A stretch of DNA of 64,000 bases from Luteolibacter arcticus (GTDB taxonomy: Bacteria; Verrucomicrobiota; Verrucomicrobiia; Verrucomicrobiales; Akkermansiaceae): the NCBI RefSeq assembly GCF_025950235.1, contig NZ_JAPDDT010000004.1, positions 372,001-436,000 on the forward strand, written 5' to 3'. Below are positions 41,349 through 49,434 of the stretch, piece after piece. A model generated the notes under the pieces. The model worked only from the letters and a program-made list of their open reading frames with translations, was not told where the DNA came from and made no database searches. Numbering within the stretch: position 1 is the stretch's first letter; each line of letters begins with the position of its first letter. Made by a program: the position numbers and the translations under genes.

Positions 41349-42782
41349 TCATCCCCCCCGGGGGATTGTGCCGGAAAAAAAGAGCGTCTCGCCTTGGCGA
41401 ATGGTCACCGGCAAGCCGATGACCGGAAAATCGAGTTCAAGGTCATCGCCCTCCGGTTCGGTCTCGAAGCGGAGTTCCCCGCGCGTTTTCTCGGGAAGTT
41501 GGATCACGTCCAGCGTTCCGCGCAGGGCACCGTCCACCCTGACGTCGTAAGCCCCGACCGGCAGATCCTCCGCCTCGACTTCGAAGACGATCACGCCGGC
41601 CACGCCGACGTCGATTTCCGCCTCCCCCTTTGCTTCCGGGGGGGCACCAGCACCGCGGACGAGCGGGCTGATGTAGGTGTGATTGTGATGGTCGTCATCA
41701 GCCCCCCCGGTAGGAGGGGGTGGAGGCGCAGGAATCGCGCCGCTGAAGAAAGTGATGCCCTCCCTGACGATGGATATCGGAGCACCTGCCACGGCGAAAT
41801 TCAGTGGCAACTCGTCTTCATCCAGGTCGTTGCCGGTTTCAAACTCGGTCTTCCCGCGGGTTTCATCATCATCCTGCTGCATGGTCAGCAGACCGCGGAC
41901 GGCTCCTCCGATGAGGATCTGGTAGTTACCCACGGGAAGGTCCCTCCCCCGGATCTTGAGCTCGACCTTGCCCGTTGCCATGGATTGGAGTTCCACCTTT
42001 ACCCAGCTTCCGGCGGGGGCTTGCACGCTGGCTGCCAAATCCGCGCGCTGCTCGATCTCGTCCTCTTCGTCGTGATGACCGTCGTCGTCGTGATCCTTGA
42101 TGCCGTCGTTGTTGTCATCGTCGTCGTCGCGGTCCCGCGCTCCGTCGCCGTCGTCGTCATCCTCGTTGTCGGAATCGTTGAGCTTGCCGTCGCCATCGAC
42201 GTCATCGTCATTGGTCACGGCATTGCCGCGCGAGTCTCCGTCGATGTCATCGTCCATCGAGTCGGACGAATTGTCGCCGTCGATGTCGTCCTCGGCAAAG
42301 TCGTCGTCGTCGAGGCTGTCGCCATCGATGTCATCCTCGCTGGAATCGTCATCAAGCTTCCCGTCGCCGTCCATGTCCCGCTCGGACGCGAGCGTATCGT
42401 TACGTCCGTCTCCGTCCGTGTCCGCCTCGTAGGGACTGCTGTCGGACTTGCCGTCGCCGTCCACGTCGGTTTCGCCCAGCGAGTCATCGGCCAGGCCGTC
42501 ATCGTCGATGTCGCGCTCCGCCGGGTTGTCGTTGTTGACGTGATCCCCGATGTATTGGCCGGCGTAGGGGCCGGTCTTCGCGATGCCGCCGTCGATGTTT
42601 TCGTCCAGCGCGTTCGGAATGCCGTCGCCGTCGATATCGGGATCGACGAGATTCGGAACGCCATCGCCATCAAGGTCCGGTGCCGTGCCGGTGGCGTGGA
42701 CTTCCATCGCCGACAGACCCAGACTGGCGGCGGCGAGCAGCCTCAATCCCGCGCGGGTGCGGATGAGAGACATTGGTTTCAT
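41349..42782 (-). CDS. secreted acidic protein with thrombospondin type-3-like calcium repeats
   Basis: A 477-residue exported protein from the ATG at 42782 (signal peptide, LAAASLGLSAMEVHA). Residues 35-235 are a run of about fifteen DxDGDGxxD units (PDLDGDGVPNLVDPDIDGDG and so on), which fold as calcium-binding type-3 repeats and make the protein extremely acidic. Residues 240-320 and 385-470 are two related domains, each with a strand pattern like VKVELQSMATGKVELKIRGR and a closing TFFSG/LFFSG motif, separated by a proline-rich linker. It is probably cell-surface or matrix material that stiffens with calcium. A GTAAC box lies 82 bases upstream of the ATG. Confidence 0.85.
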   Translation of the reverse strand: MKPMSLIRTRAGLRLLAAASLGLSAMEVHATGTAPDLDGDGVPNLVDPDIDGDGIPNALDENIDGGIAKTGPYAGQYIGDHVNNDNPAERDIDDDGLADDSLGETDVDGDGKSDSSPYEADTDGDGRNDTLASERDMDGDGKLDDDSSEDDIDGDSLDDDDFAEDDIDGDNSSDSMDDDIDGDSRGNAVTNDDDVDGDGKLNDSDNEDDDDGDGARDRDDDDDNNDGIKDHDDDGHHDEEDEIEQRADLAASVQAPAGSWVKVELQSMATGKVELKIRGRDLPVGNYQILIGGAVRGLLTMQQDDDETRGKTEFETGNDLDEDELPLNFAVAGAPISIVREGITFFSGAIPAPPPPPTGGADDDHHNHTYISPLVRGAGAPPEAKGEAEIDVGVAGVIVFEVEAEDLPVGAYDVRVDGALRGTLDVIQLPEKTRGELRFETEPEGDDLELDFPVIGLPVTIRQGETLFFSGTIPRGG

Positions 42783-42864
42783 ATTCTCGGGAAATTCCAA
42801 GGATTCGGTTTTGGCGCTCGGCAAACGATTTACGAAGGAGGACGGGAAGCGGCAAAGGGATTGG

Positions 42865-42881
42865 CGTAACAGAGTGGTAGG
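42865..42881. promoter_or_regulatory. GTAAC box upstream of the acidic repeat-protein gene
   Basis: CGTAAC-AGAGT-GGTAGG, half-sites 11 bases apart, 82 bases before the leftward ATG at 42782. It shares the half-site GGTAGG with the box at 40252. Confidence 0.5.
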
Positions 42882-42884
42882 AAA

Positions 42885-45521
42885 TCAGTGGGTCACTTTC
42901 ACGCGCAGGAAGCGGGCGGTTTCGGAAGGAAGCGCGAGGTCACGCACCAGGATCGATTTCACGCCTGGGCCTCCAGTTTCGCCCGAAACGTATCCCGGTC
43001 CGGCGAATGCGGAGCCATGCTCGCTTGAGGCAATGGCAGACCAATTGACCAGGTCTCCGGAAGCTTCCACGACGAAAGCGATGTCATTCCTCGACGGATC
43101 CCGCGGGATCATCAGGTCCAGCTTTCCACCATGGAGCACCGGGGTAGGAGCGGGATCAGGTGTGGTGGGAATCGTGAGCAGCGCGTACTCGACCAAATTC
43201 GCGAGCCCGTCGCCGTCCGGGTCCCCGTCATCGGCAGCGGCCGGATTGCCGAGGTGCTGGGCCTTCCACGCGGCAAGCGGGGAGTCCGGCACGATGCGGA
43301 AGAAGACTCCGCCTCCCGAGGAGCCTCCTCCTGCCGCAGTACCATAGATGGTGCCATCGGCCGCCGTGGTCACGCCACCGGTGAAGATGAGACCCGCTCC
43401 ATCATCGGCCGTGGCGCTGATGCCATTGAAGGCAGCGAGCCTTGAGAGTCCGCCCGCCGTGGTGTAGCGGAAGACCCCGCCGTTTCCGGGCCCGCTCGCC
43501 AGACCGACCAGATATCCGTCTGCCGCGGCGTGGAGATCGCTGTCTGGACCCGCAAGCGTGGTGCCATCGAAGGATGCGACGGCCGTCCACGAGTCATTGG
43601 CCGGGTTGAGCCGGATTATGGCACCGGCATCTTCCGTGCCGCCGCTGCGGCAGGTGCCGTAGATCATTCCGTCGGTAGCCGCGACCAGCCCGGCGGAGGG
43701 CAGCCGTGGTCCGTTCGCAGCGAAGTGCGCGAGCACGGTGTAGGCCCCCAGAGATGACAGTTTGAAAAGAACCCCGCAGTCTGCCGTGCCGCCGCGACTG
43801 GTGACACCGTAGTAGCTCTGGTTCCCGGCCAATACCAGCGGCCCCCGTGGCCCGCTGCCGGCGAAGGCTCCGGCATTGCCGGTAAAGGAGACGATGCGCG
43901 TCCGCACGCCGGCGGTGGTCACCTTGAAGAGCGTGCCCCGTGCGCTGGTCCCACCTTCACGGCTGGCTCCGTAGAGCGCGCCATCCGAGCCGTTGATGAG
44001 CCCTCCATCGGCGAGCGATCCGCCGGTCGAGGTGAAGGAGTTGACGAGAGATATGCCAGAGGCAGGGTCGTAGCGAAACGCCGATCCGCGCCCCGATGCC
44101 GCTCCCTGGCTGGCCAGACCATAGAAGACACCGTTTTTAGTCATCAACTGTCCGTCCGGAGCGGAGCCGGCCGCGCCGCCAAGCGTGGCTGCCACCGTGA
44201 GCGAACCTCCCGCCCACTTTGCCAAGGTGCCGCCGCCACCACTTCCCCCCGCGGCGAGCGGAAAAAGCCAGCCGCCCGCGCCATCCGGCACCGGTGCGCC
44301 GGACGGCATCCAGCCGTTGGCAGGCGAAAGGCTGGCGACCGGGGTAAAGTTCCCGGCCGCAGAAACCTTGAAGACCGTACCAAGATTTCCCGCTCCTCCG
44401 GCCGAGGTACAGCCATGATAATACCCGTCGTCGCCCGCCGCGATGCCCGCCCTTGGTACCGCACCCGGGGTGATGCCACTTTCCCCGGTGAAGGAAGCGA
44501 GCATGGTGAAAGCCCCGCCGGTGGTGAGCTTGAAGATCCCGCCCCATCCCGAGGCCCCACCTGCCGCCACCGTGCCCAGCAGTGTGGAGGCATCCACCGT
44601 CACCATTTCACCGACCGGCTGCGAGCCCTCCAAATCGGAGAAGCTACGGAGGGGCGTGAAAACAGGACTCGCCCCGGTCGTCAGACTGAAGGCGGTCCCG
44701 AAACCCTCCGCGCCGCCGAATTCCGTGGTGCCGAAAAGTAGCCCGCCGCCGATCAATACCAGACCGCCCGCCGGCCGGGCTCCGGGTCGAGCGCCCGTGT
44801 TGCCGGTGAATTCGACCAGCGTCGTCACCGTGCCGCTGCTGAGGCGATACACGGTGCCCAGGTTGGAGGTGCCGCCAGTACGACAAACCCCGTAGATGGT
44901 GTCCCCGGAAACGACCAGCGATCCACCGGGCTCGCTCCCCTTGGCCGCTCCAGCCATGCCAGTGAACTCCGCCAAGGTCGTGATCGCGCCCGCCGGGCTC
45001 ACCTTGAAAACAGTCCCGAAGCCTCCCGTGCCGCCAGCCGCAGTCGTGCCGTAGAAAAAGCCGTCCGTGTGGAGGACCAGCGGCCCCGGCACCGAGCCCC
45101 GTGCCACACCTCCGGCACCGGTAAAGTCGGTCAGCTTGGTCAGAACTCCTGTGGTCGTGACCTTGAAAACCGTCCCGAAGCCCCCCGCCCCGCCGGCCGA
45201 AGTGGTGCCATAGAGGGCTTGGTCCGGCCCCTGCACCAGGCCCGATGTGGGCGCACTGCCATTGGAGCCGCCAAAGGAGGCCACCGTTTCCACCGCACCG
45301 CCCGGGGTCACGCGGAAGACAGAGCCTGCTCCCTCCGCGCCGCCGCTACTACAAGTGCCGTAGCTCTCCCCACCCGCCAGCGGCAGCAGCTCGCCCACCG
45401 GCTGGACGCCCGGTTTCTGGAACGAGTGCAGCACCTCGAGACCGGCATGAGCCGGTAATAACAGGAAAAGAAAGCACGCCGCAGCGGCCGTCCGTTTCCG
45501 GCGGTTCGAGGGGGAATTCAT
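42885..45521 (-). CDS. secreted GloVer-repeat surface protein
   Basis: An 878-residue exported protein from the ATG at 45521 (MNSPSNRRKRTAAAACFLFL, signal peptide cleaved after AHA). From residue 40 to about 770 it is built of about fourteen repeats of 50-55 residues with the core LYGTTSAGGAGGFGTVFKVT, alternating with VETVASFGGSNGSAPTSGLV-like strands. This is the Gloeobacter-Verrucomicrobia (GloVer) tandem repeat family, predicted to form beta-propellers. The C-terminal 110 residues end in PSETARFLRVKVTH, the common tail of Verrucomicrobia surface proteins. The perfect GTAAC palindrome lies 90 bases upstream. Confidence 0.9.
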   Translation of the reverse strand: MNSPSNRRKRTAAAACFLFLLLPAHAGLEVLHSFQKPGVQPVGELLPLAGGESYGTCSSGGAEGAGSVFRVTPGGAVETVASFGGSNGSAPTSGLVQGPDQALYGTTSAGGAGGFGTVFKVTTTGVLTKLTDFTGAGGVARGSVPGPLVLHTDGFFYGTTAAGGTGGFGTVFKVSPAGAITTLAEFTGMAGAAKGSEPGGSLVVSGDTIYGVCRTGGTSNLGTVYRLSSGTVTTLVEFTGNTGARPGARPAGGLVLIGGGLLFGTTEFGGAEGFGTAFSLTTGASPVFTPLRSFSDLEGSQPVGEMVTVDASTLLGTVAAGGASGWGGIFKLTTGGAFTMLASFTGESGITPGAVPRAGIAAGDDGYYHGCTSAGGAGNLGTVFKVSAAGNFTPVASLSPANGWMPSGAPVPDGAGGWLFPLAAGGSGGGGTLAKWAGGSLTVAATLGGAAGSAPDGQLMTKNGVFYGLASQGAASGRGSAFRYDPASGISLVNSFTSTGGSLADGGLINGSDGALYGASREGGTSARGTLFKVTTAGVRTRIVSFTGNAGAFAGSGPRGPLVLAGNQSYYGVTSRGGTADCGVLFKLSSLGAYTVLAHFAANGPRLPSAGLVAATDGMIYGTCRSGGTEDAGAIIRLNPANDSWTAVASFDGTTLAGPDSDLHAAADGYLVGLASGPGNGGVFRYTTAGGLSRLAAFNGISATADDGAGLIFTGGVTTAADGTIYGTAAGGGSSGGGVFFRIVPDSPLAAWKAQHLGNPAAADDGDPDGDGLANLVEYALLTIPTTPDPAPTPVLHGGKLDLMIPRDPSRNDIAFVVEASGDLVNWSAIASSEHGSAFAGPGYVSGETGGPGVKSILVRDLALPSETARFLRVKVTH

Positions 45522-45611
45522 GAATGATGCGCTCTGGCGTGGCGAAAAGTCTCCTTCACGCCGCGCGTGCTTGCGGTCTAGCATGCAGCGGTTGGGTTGC
45601 CATCCGGCGAC

Positions 45612-45628
45612 CGTAACCGATCGGTTAC
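45612..45628. promoter_or_regulatory. perfect GTAAC palindrome between divergent genes
   Basis: GTAACCGATCGGTTAC (45613-45628) is a perfect 16-base palindrome, also readable as CGTAAC-CGATC-GGTTAC with an 11-base period. It lies 90 bases before the GloVer gene (ATG 45521, leftward) and 50 bases before the helical repeat gene (ATG 45679, rightward). Confidence 0.65.
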
Positions 45629-45678
45629 GGAGATCCCGTTGCCCGGACTCCTCCCCCTTCCCTAGCCTGACCGCGGTC

Positions 45679-47121
45679 ATGAGACTCCCGCAAAACGGTT
45701 CCCCCGCCGCCAACGCCATGTGGGCGGTATGCGGAGCCGTGGCGGGCACGACACTCACGTGGTGGACCGTGCCCCGTCCGGGAGGGCCCGACGGTTTCGG
45801 CCACGTGCCGGACACAAGGTCGTCGGTCCGGGATGCTGCGCTCCAGGTCCGGGCCGATGACCGACCCCTTTCCCAAAATAAATCAGCTATCCCCCCGAAG
45901 CTCCGCGATGCGCTGGAACGCGGCGAACACTTCCGCAGGGCCGGCGCGGAAGCCGCCCGCGAAAACGTCGCCGGGGCACTCGACGAAGCCTATGCGATCG
46001 AGAATCGCCAGGATCAGCTCGACTTCTACCGCGGTCTCTACGGCATTTGGTCGGAGGAGGATCCCTCCGGAGCCGCCGGTCACGCGCAAGCAAGCTTGCC
46101 TGCCGGCCAGCTCCAGTCTGACGCAATCGGCATCGCCGTGAACAAGTGGGCGGAAAACAGCCCGCGTGAGGCATGGCTGTGGGCGGAACAAAATCTAACA
46201 GGCCCATTGAAGGAGCGCGCCCTGACCGACTTGATGGTCGGCTGGTCACGCCGCTCGCCCCAGCAGGCGGCCGAGTGGCTGCAGATTACCGGCGTCACTT
46301 CCCAACCGCTCTTCAATGCGGTGGCGAGCACTTGGGCGGAGGACAACCCGTCCGCCGCGGCGGATTGGGCGAAGTCATTGCCCGAAGGACCGGCACAGGA
46401 CACCGCCGAGGTGGCGGTGGCGAGCACCGTTGCCAATCAGGATCCGCAAGAGGCGGTCGAGATTTTCCAGCAAGAGATCGCCTCGGGCAAGGAGCTGAAT
46501 CTGGTCATCGCCATCGCCGACGTGTGGGCGACGACCAATCCTGCGGAAACCGCAGGCTGGATCTCGAAGTTGGCCGAGGGTCCCGCAAAGGAAGAAGCCG
46601 CTGCGACCCTCGCGACCGTGTGGGCTGCCAGCGACATCCAGTCCGCCGTCGCGTGGAGCCAGACCCTTGGACCCGGTGAAATGCGTCGTGAGGTCATCGC
46701 ACACCTCGGCACCACTTGGGGAGCGATCGAGCCGCAAGCTGCCCTCGGCTGGCTCGATGACTTGCCCGCCGCGGATGCGAACGAAGGAATCACCGGTGCC
46801 TTGTATTCGTGGGCAGGCACTGACCCTGTTGGCATGCGCGAGTGGCTCGGTGGGGAGGTCGATGACACTCTGGCCGATCGGGCCCGACAGAGCCTCGGGG
46901 ACGTCCTTAGCGAGACCAGCTTGCCGGATACGATGGATCTCGCGCTTGGGATGACCTCGGAGAAGGCACGCAACGAGGCCCTCGCCCGCTATTTCCGCGA
47001 GTGGCGGAAGCGCGATGACGAGGGCGCACTGGACTGGCTTCAAACCAACTGGGACACCTTGCCGGAAAGTTCGCGCACTCAGCTCACCGCAGAGCAATCG
47101 CGCGCGGTGACGCCTAAGTGA
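45679..47121 (+). CDS. helical repeat protein with Trp-rich repeats
   Basis: A 480-residue protein from the ATG at 45679. A short N-terminal hydrophobic stretch (AMWAVCGAVAGTTLTWW) may anchor it in the membrane. From residue 140 on it is a chain of about nine 30-35-residue helical hairpins of the type WAENSPREAWLWAEQN, WAEDNPSAAADWAKSLPEG, WATTNPAETAGWISKLAEG, WGAIEPQAALGWLDDLPAAD. This pattern resembles TPR/Sel1-like solenoids, probably a scaffold for protein binding outside the cytoplasmic membrane. The last 60 residues are charged helices. It runs opposite to the GloVer gene and shares its promoter region. Confidence 0.7.
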   Translation: MRLPQNGSPAANAMWAVCGAVAGTTLTWWTVPRPGGPDGFGHVPDTRSSVRDAALQVRADDRPLSQNKSAIPPKLRDALERGEHFRRAGAEAARENVAGALDEAYAIENRQDQLDFYRGLYGIWSEEDPSGAAGHAQASLPAGQLQSDAIGIAVNKWAENSPREAWLWAEQNLTGPLKERALTDLMVGWSRRSPQQAAEWLQITGVTSQPLFNAVASTWAEDNPSAAADWAKSLPEGPAQDTAEVAVASTVANQDPQEAVEIFQQEIASGKELNLVIAIADVWATTNPAETAGWISKLAEGPAKEEAAATLATVWAASDIQSAVAWSQTLGPGEMRREVIAHLGTTWGAIEPQAALGWLDDLPAADANEGITGALYSWAGTDPVGMREWLGGEVDDTLADRARQSLGDVLSETSLPDTMDLALGMTSEKARNEALARYFREWRKRDDEGALDWLQTNWDTLPESSRTQLTAEQSRAVTPK

Positions 47122-47145
47122 CGAGGCATCAGGCCCCGCGAATCT

Positions 47146-48498
47146 TCAAGATCCATCCGGCACCCGGAACTCGAACTCCGTCCAGTCGGCGTCTGAGCGC
47201 TTCAGTTCCAGATCCCCTCCATGGGCGCGCACCAACTCGCGCGCAATGTTCAGTCCCAACCCATAGCCCCTCACATTCTCGCCAACAGCAGGTCCGCGGC
47301 GGAATCGTTCGAAGATCTCTTCCCGCGCCTCCTCCGGGATCGGTGGGCACGTGTTTGCCATGCTGACCGCCACCCAGCCAGTGTCTCTCCGCGCGCTCAA
47401 GCGCACCTTGCCTCCGGAAGGAGTGTACTTCGCCGCATTCTCCACCAGATTTTGCAGGACCAGTGACACGCGCCGGCCGTCGGCTTTTGCGGGTAAGGTG
47501 TCCGGCACGCTTTCCTCCAGCGTGATATCGCGGTCGGCGACTAACGTTTGCAGGTCATCGCTTGCCGCCGCGATCAGGGGAGCCAAATCGATTTCCTCGG
47601 CCTCCAGCACCAAACGGCCGGCATCGACTTGGGCGAGCAAGAGCAAGTCTTCGATTAAGGCCGTCAATCGTCGCGTCTGTTGGCGTAGCACGTCTACCTC
47701 GGCGGCCTGGGCGACGGACAGTCCGCCGTTGCGGGAGAGTTCATCGAGTCCTGCGCGCAACACCGTCACCGGCGTTTTGAGCTGATGCGAGGCATCGGCA
47801 GAAAAACGCGTCGCCGCTTGATAAGACGTTTGCAGTCGGTCGAAGGTCCGGTTCAGCACTTCCGTCAGCCGCGCAATCTCGTCATTCGCAGGGGGCATTG
47901 GCAAACGTTCGTCCGGTGCCGCCGCGCTGATCCGCTCGGCAGCTTCACCAAGCTTCGCCACCGGGGCCACGGCACGCCTGCCTAACAAATGCCCGCCGAG
48001 AAACACCACTAGCCCTACGACCGGCAGCGACATCAGGATTCCGCGCCGCAGGTCACGCTGGAAGCCCTCGATGGTGCCGAGCCGTGTGCCGATATGGACG
48101 TGATAGGGTCCCTCCTGCCATGACCCCACGCGGCAGTTCCGACCGAATAGCTCGATGGTCCGCATCTTCCCGTCGTGGCCCGGCATGTACATTCCCCGCA
48201 GGTTGGGCGACTGATAGAGGAACTGGTGCTCGGGCCCCTCGATGATGAGGTAGCGGCCGCGCAGCGACAGGGGGATGAACTTCGCGCTCAGCGGCCGTCG
48301 CGGATCCACCGGTGCACCTCGGAAATTCTGCAAGTCCCGCAGCAACTCGTCGGCATCGTTTTTGAGCGACTCATCCAGTTGCGCGACCTGATGATAATAG
48401 AGCACCGGCATTAGCACCGCCGCGCCAACCGCCAGCGCCACCACGGCGAGCAGCGCCGCATACACGCCGACTTTCACCTTCAGGGACCAGCGCTTCAT
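47146..48498 (-). CDS. sensor histidine kinase of an OmpR-type system
   Basis: A 450-residue kinase. Two transmembrane helices (residues 10-33 and 153-175) flank a periplasmic domain of about 120 residues. A HAMP linker follows, then the HisKA block SADASHQLKTPVTVLRAG with phospho-acceptor His238, and the HATPase part with N (NLVENAAKYTPSGG), F and G2 (GYGLGLNIARELVRAHGG) boxes. The DxGxG box is degenerate (MANTCPP instead of DNGPG). Its ATG overlaps the TGA of the response regulator (ATGA, 48495-48498), so both are co-translated. The stimulus is unknown. Confidence 0.92.
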   Translation of the reverse strand: MKRWSLKVKVGVYAALLAVVALAVGAAVLMPVLYYHQVAQLDESLKNDADELLRDLQNFRGAPVDPRRPLSAKFIPLSLRGRYLIIEGPEHQFLYQSPNLRGMYMPGHDGKMRTIELFGRNCRVGSWQEGPYHVHIGTRLGTIEGFQRDLRRGILMSLPVVGLVVFLGGHLLGRRAVAPVAKLGEAAERISAAAPDERLPMPPANDEIARLTEVLNRTFDRLQTSYQAATRFSADASHQLKTPVTVLRAGLDELSRNGGLSVAQAAEVDVLRQQTRRLTALIEDLLLLAQVDAGRLVLEAEEIDLAPLIAAASDDLQTLVADRDITLEESVPDTLPAKADGRRVSLVLQNLVENAAKYTPSGGKVRLSARRDTGWVAVSMANTCPPIPEEAREEIFERFRRGPAVGENVRGYGLGLNIARELVRAHGGDLELKRSDADWTEFEFRVPDGS

Positions 48499-49178
48499 CT
48501 TGGAGACTGCATCACATAGCCGACCCCCCGCACGGTGCCAATCACCGACTCGGTACCCGGGCGATCCAGCTTCTTCCGCAAGCGCATGATGAAGATCTCC
48601 ACCGTGCGGGTGTCATATTCATGCTCACGCGCCCAGATGCGCTCGCAGATCTCGTCCCGTGTGAACGTTCGACCGGGCTCCCGCATGAAAACCATCAGCA
48701 CCTCGAACTCCCGGGGCGACAGCTCGATCTTTTCCTCCCCGCGCGTCACCCGTCGCTTGCCAGCATCCATGCAAATGGACCCCACATGCAACACGGCGTC
48801 AGGAACCTCGGCCCCGACAGTGCCGCGGCGGCCCAGGACTTCCACCCGGGCCAGCAGCTCTTCGAGGGCAAAGGGTTTCGTCAGATAATCGTCCGCCCCC
48901 GCTTTCAAGCCCGCCACGCGGTCGCCAATCTCTGACCGCGCGGTGAGCATCAGCACCCGGATGGGCAAGCCTGCCAGCCTGACTCGCCTCAATACCTCGA
49001 AGCCATCGAATCCCGGCAAGTTCACATCCAGCAGCATCAAGTCGAAGCGCTTGGCCGTCACCTGCTCCATCGCGGCGGTCCCATCGCCCACGGTGTCCAC
49101 CGCATGACCCGCCCGCACCAGGGCGCGGCTGACTTGGCTGGTAATCTGCGGTTCGTCTTCGACTAGCAGGATGTCCAT
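48495..49178 (-). CDS. OmpR/PhoB-family response regulator
   Basis: A 227-residue regulator. The receiver has LLVEDEP at the start, phospho-acceptor Asp51 (LMLLDVNLPGFDG), LTARSE and the lysine in YLTKPFALEEL. The C-terminal winged-helix domain shows ELSPREFEVLMVFMREPGR and VEIFIMRLRKKL, then GTVRGVGYVM. OmpR-family proteins bind tandem half-sites about 10-11 bases apart, which is the geometry of the GTAAC boxes found upstream of this gene and four other transcription units nearby. That it binds them is inference. Confidence 0.93.
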   Translation of the reverse strand: MDILLVEDEPQITSQVSRALVRAGHAVDTVGDGTAAMEQVTAKRFDLMLLDVNLPGFDGFEVLRRVRLAGLPIRVLMLTARSEIGDRVAGLKAGADDYLTKPFALEELLARVEVLGRRGTVGAEVPDAVLHVGSICMDAGKRRVTRGEEKIELSPREFEVLMVFMREPGRTFTRDEICERIWAREHEYDTRTVEIFIMRLRKKLDRPGTESVIGTVRGVGYVMQSPR

Positions 49179-49237
49179 GTTCTGTGGGGAGCCCCCTCAG
49201 GGAATCCAAGTTGTTACGAAGTCGCAAGCGGTCCTTC

Positions 49238-49254
49238 CGTAACGGATCGGTTGG
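49238..49254. promoter_or_regulatory. GTAAC box upstream of the response regulator
   Basis: CGTAAC-GGATC-GGTTGG, half-sites 11 bases apart. It lies 59 bases before the leftward regulator gene (ATG 49178), suggesting autoregulation, and 84 bases before the rightward remnant at 49339, the spacing seen at other boxes. Confidence 0.5.
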
Positions 49255-49338
49255 AATTGCCCTCTGCTCCGATTCTCGCCGAATGGTTACCAGAGTCTCC
49301 TCGTCTTGCGATTTCCCCGCAACAAAGACTTCCGCTCC

Positions 49339-49434
49339 ATGAAAACCTCCCCCCCAGGCTTTCCTCCGCTGTTCTTGCAGTGTTGGCCGCCTCCGTCCTG
49401 ACCGGGCTGAACATTCCTGACTCCGAAAGGGTTA
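49339..49434 (+). pseudogene. truncated, frameshifted secreted-protein gene
   Basis: An ATG at 49339 begins MKTSPP, but a run of seven C then shifts the frame; in the next frame a signal peptide continues (RLSSAVLAVLAASVLTGLN). The frame runs into the 3' end of the hybrid kinase gene, whose TAA is at 49432-49434. It looks like the head of a lost surface-protein gene. With six instead of seven C the signal peptide would be intact. Confidence 0.5.

Noticed and set aside
42060..42500. CGTCGTC-type runs as a microsatellite or CRISPR-like array
   Set aside because: The units are irregular in length and keep the reading frame; they encode the aspartate repeats.
41178..42869. 563-codon rightward frame with long valine/isoleucine runs
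   Set aside because: It is the complement of the acidic DxDGD repeats; no membrane protein would have such uniform VVVIV runs with this periodicity.
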